A stretch of DNA of 12,929 nt from an uncultured Clostridia bacterium (lineage in GTDB: Bacteria > Bacillota > Clostridia > Oscillospirales > Ruminococcaceae): NCBI GenBank assembly GCA_946056455.1, contig CAMGJS010000013.1, forward strand, positions 1-12,929, given 5' to 3'. Each line of letters opens with the position of its first letter. Positions within the stretch are counted from its first letter, which is position 1. Shown here piece after piece: positions 1 to 8,200 of this stretch. Under the pieces are notes generated by a model that saw only the letters and a list, made by a program, of their open reading frames with translations, did not search any database and was not told the origin of the DNA. A program made the position numbers and the translations under genes.

Positions 1-1098
1 GCGATTCTTTCGTTGTCGTTGATTTTTTCATCCTGCGAAAAAGGTCCCGATAACCCGGCTGTTCCCGAAAATACAACTAAAATCACAACGGCTGAAACAA
101 CCGAAAGTGAGACAGAAACCGCAACGGAGCAAATCTTTGTCACCGAAAGCGAAGCCACAACCGAAAACCCCGAGATTATCCCGACAGAAACGGACGCTCC
201 CGTAACCGAAATAATCTCAACAATATCATCGGATACAACCGAAAAAACCACAATCGCAGCTTCAACAACAGCTCCCGCAAAAGTCGTTATTCCCGATGTA
301 AAAACGGTATCTTCACCGGGTAAAAAGGTCTTTTCAAAGCCCACGGCTATGATTGATTACAGCAACGCTTCTCTGGGATATATCTCGGCAAGCTATTCGG
401 GGCAGAGCAAAAAGGTGAAGCTGAGAATTTCCTGCGGCGATAAAAAATACGACCATAATCTTTCTGTAGGAGGAAAGACAGAATATTTCCCTCTTTCGAT
501 GGGCAACGGAACATATCATCTTCAGCTTTTTGAAAATGTTGAGGGAAAATCCTATCTTCCCGTAATAGACGAAACCGTGACAATAAATATAAACGATGAA
601 GTATCGGCATATCTTTATCCCAACAGATATGTGAATTTTGACAAGAACTCACAATCGGTGAAAAAAGCGGCTGAGCTTTGTGCAGGAAAGACAAGCGATA
701 TTGAAAAGCTTTATGCGATTTTCGGATATATAACCTCGAATGTGACATACGACCAACAGCTTGCAAAGACCGTCAAAAGCGGATATACCCCCGACCCCGA
801 TACAACTCTTTCAAAAAAAACGGGAATATGCTTTGACTATGCCTCGCTTTTTGCGGCTATGGCAAGGTCGCAGGGAATACCCACAAGGCTTGCCGTAGGC
901 TATGCCTCGCCCGACATCTATCACGCGTGGAACGAGGTCTATACAAAAGAAACAGGCTGGATATCCGTTGAAATTTATCTTAAAAACAAGGGCTACAATC
1001 TTGTTGATTCGACCTTTTATGCAAGTGCAAAGGACAAGGAACAGTTTGCAAAATATATGGCAGACGGCAAAAACTATGATGTTCTTTATTATTACTGA
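1..1098 (+). CDS. Transglutaminase-like lipoprotein, 5' partial
   Basis: The reading frame is open from base 1, so the true start lies upstream. The visible N-terminus is hydrophobic and ends in a lipobox-like LIFSSC, suggesting a lipid-anchored protein on the outer face of the membrane. A Thr/Glu-rich low-complexity linker follows (roughly bases 60-290). A transglutaminase-like (papain-fold) domain fills the C-terminal third. With numbering from the TTG at base 13, the catalytic triad is visible as Cys273 (in TGICFDYAS), His304 (in YHAWNEVY) and Asp332 (in LVDSTF). Family members act as peptidases, cross-linkers or amidases on surface proteins or the wall; the substrate here is unknown. The gene ends 17 bases before the GspF-like gene and is probably co-transcribed with it, which hints at a role with the filament system. 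Family assignment is strong; function is inference. Confidence 0.85.
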   Translation, partial: AILSLSLIFSSCEKGPDNPAVPENTTKITTAETTESETETATEQIFVTESEATTENPEIIPTETDAPVTEIISTISSDTTEKTTIAASTTAPAKVVIPDVKTVSSPGKKVFSKPTAMIDYSNASLGYISASYSGQSKKVKLRISCGDKKYDHNLSVGGKTEYFPLSMGNGTYHLQLFENVEGKSYLPVIDETVTININDEVSAYLYPNRYVNFDKNSQSVKKAAELCAGKTSDIEKLYAIFGYITSNVTYDQQLAKTVKSGYTPDPDTTLSKKTGICFDYASLFAAMARSQGIPTRLAVGYASPDIYHAWNEVYTKETGWISVEIYLKNKGYNLVDSTFYASAKDKEQFAKYMADGKNYDVLYYY

Positions 1099-1115
1099 TG
1101 AAAGGAACTTTTGAT

Positions 1116-2162
1116 ATGGCAAAGATGAAAATACTTTCCGCCGATGAAACAGCGTATTTCTGCGAACAGCTTGCGCTTATGCTCAACGCGGGAATGCAGC
1201 TTGGCGACGGGCTTGAAATTCTTTCGGAAGACATAGACGACGATAAAATCAAGGAAATCTGCAGAAGATTGTTCATAAGTCTTGCCGATGAAAAAAATCT
1301 TAAACAGGCTATGGAAGAAGCAGGCGTCTTCCCCGAATATGCTGTCAATATGGTGGGAATAGGAATTGTCAGCGGACGGCTTGAAGATGTTTTAAGGGGA
1401 CTTACGGAATATTATGAAAACAGAGCAAATCTTTCAAGAGCGGTAAGAAATGCGGTTTTTCATCCGTTTATGCTTCTTGTTATGATGACGGCGGTCATTA
1501 TCGTGCTTGTTGTCAAGGTGATACCTATGTTTTCGGACATTTTCTCTCAGTTTGACAAAACAGTTGCCGCCGCCGCTCAGTCAAGCGTTGACTTTGCGTA
1601 TAAAGCGGGAACGATTGTACTTATCGTTCTGCTTGCAGTGATTATTCTTTCGGGAATAATTGCTCTGCTTTCTCTTGCTCCGACTTTGAGAAAGAAATTT
1701 CTCTCGTTCCTTTCTGTTTTTCCGTTGACGAGAGGGATTATGACAAAATTCGAGACCGCAAAGCTCACCGACGCTATGAGTATGATGATTTCAAGCGGAC
1801 TTTCACCCGAGGACGCTCTTGAAAATACCGAAACGCTTTTAACCGACAAAAAGCTTTGCAAAAAGCTGTCGGAATGCAGAAAAAGCGTAATAGAGGGCGA
1901 ATATTTTTCAGAGGCGATATGCAAAGCGGATATTATCCCAAGAATACATTCGCGCTCATTAAAAATCGCTTATAAATCAGGCTCTTTTGACACCACCTGG
2001 AAAAAGATAAGCAGAAGGTGCAACGAAGAGGCAGAAAAAACGGCAGGTACTTTAATCTCGTTTATCGAGCCTGCAATTATCGGGATACTTGCCGTGATAA
2101 TAGGCTCGATTATGCTCACCGTTATGCTTCCGCTTATGAATATAGTATCATCGCTTGGCTGA
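1116..2162 (+). CDS. GspF/PilC-like inner-membrane platform protein
   Basis: This encodes a 348-residue polytopic membrane protein of the type II secretion F family (PilC, GspF, ComGB), the platform on which the cytoplasmic ATPase and the filament assemble. Membrane segments lie at about residues 115-138, 164-192 and 310-345. The first is preceded by FHPFML and runs into KVIPMFSDIF, a typical signature of the family. The last contains FIEPAIIGILAVIIGSIML, matching the conserved C-terminal segment. Length is somewhat below the usual 400 or so residues. I chose the ATG at 1116 because AAAGGA sits 9 bases upstream at 1101-1106; the in-frame ATG at 1098 has no ribosome binding site. It follows the transglutaminase-like gene and precedes four small pilin-like genes and pilT, so it is part of a type IV filament operon. 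Confidence 0.88.
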   Translation: MAKMKILSADETAYFCEQLALMLNAGMQLGDGLEILSEDIDDDKIKEICRRLFISLADEKNLKQAMEEAGVFPEYAVNMVGIGIVSGRLEDVLRGLTEYYENRANLSRAVRNAVFHPFMLLVMMTAVIIVLVVKVIPMFSDIFSQFDKTVAAAAQSSVDFAYKAGTIVLIVLLAVIILSGIIALLSLAPTLRKKFLSFLSVFPLTRGIMTKFETAKLTDAMSMMISSGLSPEDALENTETLLTDKKLCKKLSECRKSVIEGEYFSEAICKADIIPRIHSRSLKIAYKSGSFDTTWKKISRRCNEEAEKTAGTLISFIEPAIIGILAVIIGSIMLTVMLPLMNIVSSLG

Positions 2163-2182
2163 CGCTTTAAAGGAGGGAAAGG

Positions 2183-2506
2183 ATGAAACGCTCAAAGGCT
2201 CTTAAAAATTCCCATAAGGGAACAATAGTTACTCTCCTGCTTTTTGCGCTTGTCATGGGATGGTTTGTCTTTTCTGTTGTCAAAACGGAGAAAAATGCGT
2301 CAAGGCAGAATACAGAAGCCGTAAGGCAATCGGTAGAGAACGGAGTTTCTTTATGCTATTCCATCGAGGGAGCATATCCCGAAAGCCTTGACTATCTTGT
2401 GTCAAAATACGGCGTTGTCTATAACAGCGACAAATACATAGTCCACTACGATTGTTTCGCCTCAAATGTCAGACCTGTCGTAACGGTTATTGAAAAGGAA
2501 GACTGA
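2183..2506 (+). CDS. Small membrane protein, possible G-like minor pilin
   Basis: This encodes a 107-residue protein with a basic N-terminus (MKRSKALKNSHKG), one membrane segment at about residues 13-31 and an extracytoplasmic tail. The tail has a helix-like stretch and then GAYPESLDYLVSKYGV, which resembles the YP-containing loop after the N-terminal helix of GspG-type pseudopilins. There is no GFTLIE-type prepilin site; the nearest match is KG|TIVTL, which lacks Glu at +5. A strong AAAGGAGGG ribosome binding site lies just ahead of the ATG, and the gene is 20 bases downstream of the GspF-like gene. I do not recognise a named family. A minor pilin or pseudopilin-like role is inferred from architecture and neighbours. 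Confidence 0.7.
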   Translation: MKRSKALKNSHKGTIVTLLLFALVMGWFVFSVVKTEKNASRQNTEAVRQSVENGVSLCYSIEGAYPESLDYLVSKYGVVYNSDKYIVHYDCFASNVRPVVTVIEKED

Positions 2507-2509
2507 TTT

Positions 2510-2959
2510 ATGGAAAATTATAAGGGCAAAAGCCTTGCCGATACCGTCTCGTCTGCGGGAAGTATGTTTCTCTTTCTGCTTTTTTCGGTATGTATGCTTG
2601 TCATAATAGTAACGGCGTCATTTACATACAGCAAAATCAGCAATAATTTCAACAGCACCTTCAACACCTCGGCGGTGATAAGATATGTTTCAAACCGAAT
2701 GAGGAGCGCCGACAGCGTTGAAGTCACAGATGACGGAATAATTCTTTATTCCGACGGAATATCCGTGCTGATATGGTGCGATAACGGAGAAATTTTTGAA
2801 AGAAGCTTTTCGGGCGATGTGCCAAAAACGAGCGGAGGAGACAAAATCTTTGAAGCCGACCGCCTTGAAGTCACCGAAAAGGACGGAGTATATGAAATAA
2901 CGGTGCAAAAGGGCGAGGACATCCGCACAGCGCTTTTGAGAGGGGAGTGGGGCTTGTGA
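2510..2959 (+). CDS. Small membrane protein, possible J/ComGF-like minor pilin
   Basis: This encodes a 149-residue protein. After a short cytoplasmic N-terminus (MENYKGKSLADTVSSAG) comes one membrane segment at about residues 18-40. Next is a helix containing VIRYVSNRMRSADSVEV, and then beta-rich sequence of the form DGIILYSDG, VLIWCDNGEIFERSF. That order (membrane helix, helix with R..xxxA..V, then strands describing a displayed value) resembles GspJ, PilW and ComGF minor pilins. It also recalls the uncharacterised DUF4860 family of Firmicutes, from memory and not checked. No Gly or Glu marks a prepilin cleavage site. It starts 3 bases after the preceding stop, and its own stop overlaps the next gene's GTG, indicating translational coupling. 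Confidence 0.72.
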   Translation: MENYKGKSLADTVSSAGSMFLFLLFSVCMLVIIVTASFTYSKISNNFNSTFNTSAVIRYVSNRMRSADSVEVTDDGIILYSDGISVLIWCDNGEIFERSFSGDVPKTSGGDKIFEADRLEVTEKDGVYEITVQKGEDIRTALLRGEWGL

Positions 2960-3402
2960 TAAAATCAGAAAAATCCCCGCGCAACCTGTTTTTTGTTGAA
3001 ATAATAATAGTTCTGCTTTTCTTCTTCGTTTCGGGTGCTATTGTGATGAAAGCCTTTGCAACGGCGGATCTGAGAGCGAAAAAAAGCAGTATATGCGAAA
3101 ACATAAATCTCTGCACACAATCTCTCTGCGAGGGGTACTCGGTCAAGGGGAATATAGAAGATACCACGGCGCTTGTTTTCGGTGAAGAATTTTCCGCCGA
3201 TGAAAACGGTGAATGTATCATTTATCTTTCCTCCGACTGCAAAACGGTGCTCGGCTCCGACGAATGCATAATCCTTGAACTCAGAGAAAGAAAAGAGCGG
3301 AAAGCGTCGGGCGAGCTTTGCTTTCTCACAGTGACATTCAGGTATGACGGAGAAGAAATTATCTCGGCAGAGGCGTCTTCGTATGCCCCAAAGAAAGCGT
3401 GA
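2956..3402 (+). CDS. Small membrane protein, possible I/PilV-like minor pilin
   Basis: This encodes a 148-residue protein starting with GTG at 2956, which overlaps the TGA of the previous gene. AGGGGAG at 2941-2947 is 8 bases upstream of this GTG, which is why I prefer it to the in-frame GTG at 2947. The N-terminus reads KSPRNLFFVEIIIVLLFFFV. The Glu five residues after Asn sits where Glu5 sits in type IV prepilins, but the usual Gly at -1 is Asn. The following KAFATADLRAKKSSICENI resembles the amphipathic helix of PilV or GspI minor pilins. Four cysteines in the outer domain could form disulphides. Whether a prepilin peptidase processes it is unclear. The minor-pilin role is inference. Confidence 0.72.
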   Translation: MIKSEKSPRNLFFVEIIIVLLFFFVSGAIVMKAFATADLRAKKSSICENINLCTQSLCEGYSVKGNIEDTTALVFGEEFSADENGECIIYLSSDCKTVLGSDECIILELRERKERKASGELCFLTVTFRYDGEEIISAEASSYAPKKA

Positions 3403-3413
3403 GGTGAGAGGGT

Positions 3414-3899
3414 ATGGAAAAGAAAAATTCAAATTCCTACAACGGAATAGGCACAGGCTATGTTTCGATAATGATGATATTTACAATGCTTTGCCTTACC
3501 GTTCTTTCGGTTCTTTCTCTCAAAGCGTCCTCATCGGGATATGAGATGAACAGAATGAGCGCAGAGTTTACCGCCGATTATTACAGTGCAGATACAAAAG
3601 CAAAAGAAATTCTGTCAACTATTGACGAAATCGCTTATAACTCACATAAAGCAGGTTTTTTTGAAGAGGAATTCATTGAAAGCGACTTCCCCGACGGTGT
3701 GAAGATAAATTCTTCAAAGGGTGGCTTTGTGGCGGAATATTATGTTCCGATAAATGAAAAAACCTCTCTTTTTGTGAGCGTTCTTTTCCATAACAGCGAA
3801 AAAAACGGCGAAAGATTTGAAATAATCAAATGGAATACAACTTCGTACAATGACGAATATCCCGAACAGACGCTCAATGTCTGGGACGGTGAATTTTAG
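3414..3899 (+). CDS. Small membrane protein, possible K/PilX-like minor pilin
   Basis: This encodes a 161-residue protein with one membrane segment at about residues 16-37, preceded by NGIGTG. The following stretch (SSGYEMNRMSAEFTADYYSADTKAKEIL) matches the pattern of PilX and GspK minor pilins: after the hydrophobic helix there is a polar helix with a conserved A-Y-x-A-x-x-A-like motif. GspK-type pilins naturally lack Glu5, and here G|YVSIM has no Glu at +5 either. The outer domain is unremarkable and has no cysteines. GAGGTGA provides the ribosome binding site 5-6 bases upstream of the ATG. It lies between the I-like gene and pilT, completing a G-J-I-K-like order. The assignment rests on architecture and order, not on a recognised named family. 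Confidence 0.72.
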   Translation: MEKKNSNSYNGIGTGYVSIMMIFTMLCLTVLSVLSLKASSSGYEMNRMSAEFTADYYSADTKAKEILSTIDEIAYNSHKAGFFEEEFIESDFPDGVKINSSKGGFVAEYYVPINEKTSLFVSVLFHNSEKNGERFEIIKWNTTSYNDEYPEQTLNVWDGEF

Positions 3900-3911
3900 T
3901 GGAGGTTTATT

Positions 3912-4961
3912 ATGGATATTGTTGAGATACTTACGGAAGCCGTAAAGAACGGAGCGTCTGATGTATTTATAGTTTCGGGCGCGGTGCTTTCATATAAGGC
4001 AAACGGTTCAATGCACAGAATGAACGATAAAATCCTTATGCCCGATGATACAAAAAATCTTGTGTTCAGTATTTTTGAAATATCGAATATAATGGAGAAT
4101 GCTCCCTTTAACAACGAGCTTGACTTTTCGTTCTCCATACCCAAGCTCGGCAGGTTCAGAGCAAATATCTATAAGCAGAGAGGTTCTTTTTCCGCCGTTC
4201 TGCGTTGCGTTCCATTTGAACTGCCAGAAGCGTCAAAGCTGGGCATTCCCGACAGTATCGTAGACCTTGGAAACAGAAAAAGCGGTATCGTTCTTGTTAC
4301 GGGTGCGGCAGGAAGCGGAAAGTCCACAACTCTTTCCTGTATGATAGATAAAATCAACAAAACAAGAAGCGGTCATATTATTACTATTGAGGACCCCATT
4401 GAATTTTTGCATAAGCATAATAAATGTATAATAAGCCAGAGGGAAGTAAACATTGACACACAGAATTATATCAACGCATTGAGAGCGGCGCTCCGTCAAT
4501 CGCCCGATGTAATACTGCTGGGAGAAATGCGTGACTATGAAACCATAAATGTCGCTATGACTGCGGCAGAAACGGGACAGCTTGTACTTTCAACCCTTCA
4601 TACTCTAGGTGCTGCCAACACTATTGACAGAATTATCGATGTGTTCCCCAACAATCAACAGCACCAGATAAGAATTCAGCTTTCAATGGTGCTTGAAGCG
4701 GTCATTTCTCAACAGCTTTTACCATCCGTTGACGGAAAGCTTGTTCCCGCTTTTGAGATTATGAATATGAACAGCGCCATAAGAACAATGATACGGGAAG
4801 AAAAAACTCATCAGATTGACACCGTTCTGCAATCCGCTCCCGGAATGCAGACAATGGACAGCTGTATCACAAAGATGTACCGCGACGGCATTATAACAGC
4901 CGAAACGGCGGTTGAATATGCATATAACCCTGAAACGATGAGAAAGCGTATTCAGACGTAA
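3912..4961 (+). CDS. pilT: PilT-type type IV pilus ATPase
   Basis: This encodes a 349-residue secretion ATPase of the GspE/PilT superfamily, expected as a cytoplasmic hexamer that powers filament movement against the PilC-like platform. The Walker A motif GAAGSGKST is at residues 131-139, the Asp box is TIEDPIEFLH, the Walker B region DVILLGEMRD is at 199-208 and the His box is STLHT with His230. The C-terminal AIRTMIRE at 289-296 matches the AIRNLIRE motif that marks the PilT retraction branch. The length also fits PilT; PilB and GspE are usually longer, with an extra N-terminal domain and a zinc-binding tetracysteine motif that is absent here. GGAGG lies just upstream of the ATG. It is the last gene of the filament operon; no PilB is visible in the window. 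Confidence 0.93.
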   Translation: MDIVEILTEAVKNGASDVFIVSGAVLSYKANGSMHRMNDKILMPDDTKNLVFSIFEISNIMENAPFNNELDFSFSIPKLGRFRANIYKQRGSFSAVLRCVPFELPEASKLGIPDSIVDLGNRKSGIVLVTGAAGSGKSTTLSCMIDKINKTRSGHIITIEDPIEFLHKHNKCIISQREVNIDTQNYINALRAALRQSPDVILLGEMRDYETINVAMTAAETGQLVLSTLHTLGAANTIDRIIDVFPNNQQHQIRIQLSMVLEAVISQQLLPSVDGKLVPAFEIMNMNSAIRTMIREEKTHQIDTVLQSAPGMQTMDSCITKMYRDGIITAETAVEYAYNPETMRKRIQT

Positions 4962-5092
4962 ACCAGGTGTATATTTTGGTAATATATTAGCATAATAAAG
5001 CGTTTTATTTGTATATTTTGTATATAAAAATACCTATAAAATGGAAATAAGTGTTTTTATTTACAAATTGTTCATAAATTCTAAAATATTTG

Positions 5093-5121
5093 TTGACATT
5101 TATCATCGGAAAGAGTAAACT
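5093..5121 (+). promoter_or_regulatory. Sigma-A-type promoter of the surface protein gene
   Basis: TTGACA at 5093-5098 is a perfect -35 box, followed by a 17-base spacer and TAAACT at 5116-5121 as the -10. It sits in an AT-rich 246-base gap after pilT, and the leader to the ATG would be about 80 bases. The gap between pilT and this promoter (4962-5092) is AT-rich with no convincing GC-rich terminator hairpin, so some read-through from the pilus operon is possible. Confidence 0.75.
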
Positions 5122-5134
5122 AAAAATAAAGAAA

Positions 5135-5183
5135 AATCTGCTTTGGGGGAAGTATATCCGCATAAAAGCGGACAGTGCAGATT
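5135..5183 (+). promoter_or_regulatory. Foldable 5' leader element of the surface protein gene
   Basis: AATCTGC (5135-5141) is perfectly complementary to GCAGATT (5177-5183). Inside it, TCCGC (5157-5161) pairs with GCGGA (5168-5172) across an ATAAAA loop. This gives a closing stem, an asymmetric internal loop with a G-rich 15-base left side (TTTGGGGGAAG-like) and a 4-base right side, and an inner hairpin. It lies wholly in the leader, about 12 bases before the GAGGGAG ribosome binding site at 5196-5202. The shape could be a translational or stability control element. I do not match it to a known riboswitch class. Confidence 0.45.
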
Positions 5184-5207
5184 AAACGATAGAAAGAGGG
5201 AGTTCTG

Positions 5208-8200
5208 ATGAAAAAAAGAAAATTTATCAAATCGGCGACAGCATTTATCTTTGCGCTTTCGATTTTAGGCTCGAACACAAGCCTTGCAAAGACTATGGCT
5301 TATGCTCTTGACGAGGACGACAACAAAGAAAATATCAACGAAAGCAAGGCGGAGGAAAGCTTTGCCGAAAAAATCGAAGAAGAGAACGCAGACGAACAAA
5401 CGATAAGCGCGCTTGATGAATTAAAAGACCTTGACCGTCATTCAGAGGACAATAAAGTAAATGCCGCAGAGGCAGAAGCCGACAGAATTTCGGACCTTGC
5501 AGAAGACGCAGTTGAAAAGGCTGAGGACGCTGAGGAAAAGGCGGCTGACGCTGTTGAAAAGAAGAACGACGCAGAGGCTCAGATTACCGTTGCAAAGGGC
5601 GTAGAAAAGCTCGGAGAGGATATTGCCGAGGTAATGGATACATTTACAGACGGTGATTTTTCTCAGATAGTCAAGACGGGAGCCGCCGCAGAAAAAGCTG
5701 TCGGCGCCGCAGAAAAAACCGCTGACGCTATCACAACGATAGAAGACGCTGCAAAGGAGACAGCCGCCGCTAAGGAAGAAGCCGAGGCTGCCGCAAAGGA
5801 AGCAAAGGAAGCTTTTGAGGCTGTTCTCAACGCAGAGCAGGGCGCTGAAAACGATAACAGAGAAGCCGCAGTCGAGGCGGCGGAAAAGACAGCAGAGGCT
5901 CTCAAAAAAGCCGAAGCCGCAGAAAACACAGCAAAAGAAAACGCAGAAAAAGCCCAGAGTGCTTATGACGAAGCCGAAAAGGCCGTTGATGAAGCACAGA
6001 AGGCTTATGACGAAGCGCTCACATTCGCTGACGGAAAGGTTACCGAAAGCGAAGCTATCGACAGAATAAACAAGGAGCTTGAAGATGCGAAAACAGCTCT
6101 TGAAGCCGCAGAAAAGGCAGTAAAGGAAGCGGAGGACGCTTATAAGGTTGCAACAGGTCTCACAGAGGTCGTTGCCGACGCCGCCGCAAAGGCTGCAGAG
6201 AAAGCGGGACTTGACGCAGAAGGTGCCAAGGAAGACGCAGAAAAAGCACAAGAGGACGCAAACGCAATCAAGGACGACCTTGCACAGATAACATCCGGTG
6301 CGGCTTTCGACGCTGTAACAGAAGCGAAAGACAAGGCTGTCGAGGCGGAAACTGCCGCAAACGAAGCAAAAGCGGAAGCCCAGACGGCAAAGGACGAAGC
6401 CGACAAGAAATACAGCGATACCCTTTCAGCCTCAAAAGAAAAGCTCGGCGGAGCGTCTGCCGAATCGGTTGTTGACGAGGGAAATTCCAGAATGCTCGGA
6501 ATAGGCAGAAAGAATATTGACAACTGGAAGGACCTTGCAAAGAACGCTGTAAGAAAGAGTACAAGAAAAGAATATCAGGCAAAGGTTGACAGATACAACG
6601 AAGCGATGAAGCTTGTTGAAGCTGAAAAGAATGCAAGACTTGACGCCGAAAGCAAGTCTGCCGACCTTGACAACGCAACAAAGAATGCAGAAGCCGCTAC
6701 TGCCGACGCAAAGGCAAAGACAGAAGCATACAACAAGGTTGCCGATTATATTTACAGCGGCGATGTAACTCTTGATTCAACAAAGGACGATGTAAACTTC
6801 CAGCTTCTTCTCAAGGATATCGGAATGTCCGCCGATGAGTTCAAGGAGATAGTAAAGGATACAAATGCTTACTATAAGGCTACAACAGATTCCTTCTGGG
6901 TAAGAGACCTTTTCGGTGACGAATTCAAGAGCGAAAAGGAAATAGAAAAGAAATACGGTCTTAAAGACGGTTTCTTTGAGGGCTTTGCAAGAGACCCCGA
7001 AAACAGAGGAGAGCTTCTTGCCATAGGCTATGACCAGCTTGGCGAAACAAAGACAGACGAAGCAGAAGCGGCTCTTTATTCGGCTACATTTGACGCTCTT
7101 TATGCTCAGAAGGCAGCAGAAGCCGCAGAAAAAGCCGCTGATGAAGCTGAAAAAGCCGCAAAGGCTGAGGCGGGAGCTGTTGAAGCGTACAGAAATGCCC
7201 TTGCCGACCTTGCCGCCGCAAGAGCAAAATATGAAAAGGCTAATGCAGATTTTAACAATACAAATGCAAAGCTTGCCGCACAGAACGATATTGAAGTTGC
7301 TAAGGCAAACCTTGACGCCGCAAGAGCAGACCTTTCCGTAGCACGAAAGGAAAATGCAAAGGCACAGGCTGACCTTGCCGCCGCTGAAAAGGCTGTTGCA
7401 AGCGCAAAGAGCTCGGATAACTGGGCTAAGGAACTTTCAACCGCAAAGAAATCGATGACCTTTGCAAAGGGTACGGATAAGAATACGCCTATTGTTACCC
7501 CCGTAACTGTTCAGGATCTTTCCGACGCAGATGTCAAGAGCGAAAATTCAAAATATTTCACAAAGAACATTGAAAATGTTGAAATTCCCTACGATATTTA
7601 TCAGCAGTACATCAAGGCTATGTACGGCAAGTCGCAAACATCGTTTGATAAATACAAGAATAATCTCAGCAGAAACGGTGCAGGTATCGGTAAGGGTACA
7701 GACGCTTCAAAGAGTACAATGTCCGCTCTTTACCTTGTTTACATTCCTTCCGACGAAGAAGGAACACTCGGAAAGTTTGACGATACGCTGGGTGTTATGA
7801 CGGAAGATGAGCTTGCCGATTATCTCAATACTGTCGACGAAGGCAGTACAATTCAGATTTTCAGCATTTATTCTCTTAAACAGCACGCTGACGGATATCA
7901 TATGGATGGTAATGTGTTTGAGATGAAGGGTACAAAGCCTGTTACTCCCATTATTCCCGAACCTAATCCTGAACCAACTCCAACACCTACACCAACACCT
8001 ACTCCAACACCCACACCTACACCTAATCCCACACCTGCACCTACTCCTACACCGACACCTGCTCCCGTAATCATTGAGGATGATGAAGTTCCTCTCGGCG
8101 AAACACCTGAGCTTGTTGAGATAGACGATGAAGAAGTTCCACTTGGCGAAACACCTGAACTTGTCGAGATAGACGACGAAGAGGTTCCTCTCGGAGAAAC

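Noticed and set aside
1098..1115. GspF-like start at the ATG at 1098
   Set aside because: No ribosome binding site precedes it; AAAGGA at 1101-1106 is correctly placed for the ATG at 1116.
4962..5092. Terminator after pilT
   Set aside because: Only weak AT-only inverted repeats, with no GC-containing stem followed by a T run.
5135..5183. Known riboswitch class (c-di-GMP, preQ1, ZTP, fluoride, guanidine)
   Set aside because: None of the conserved sequence signatures I know for these classes appear in the loops.
5442..6251. Long open frame on the - strand opposite the coiled-coil region
   Set aside because: It mirrors the Ala/Glu/Lys-rich codon pattern of the surface protein, has no ribosome binding site and yields Cys/Phe/Leu-rich sequence with no domain character; a frame shadow.
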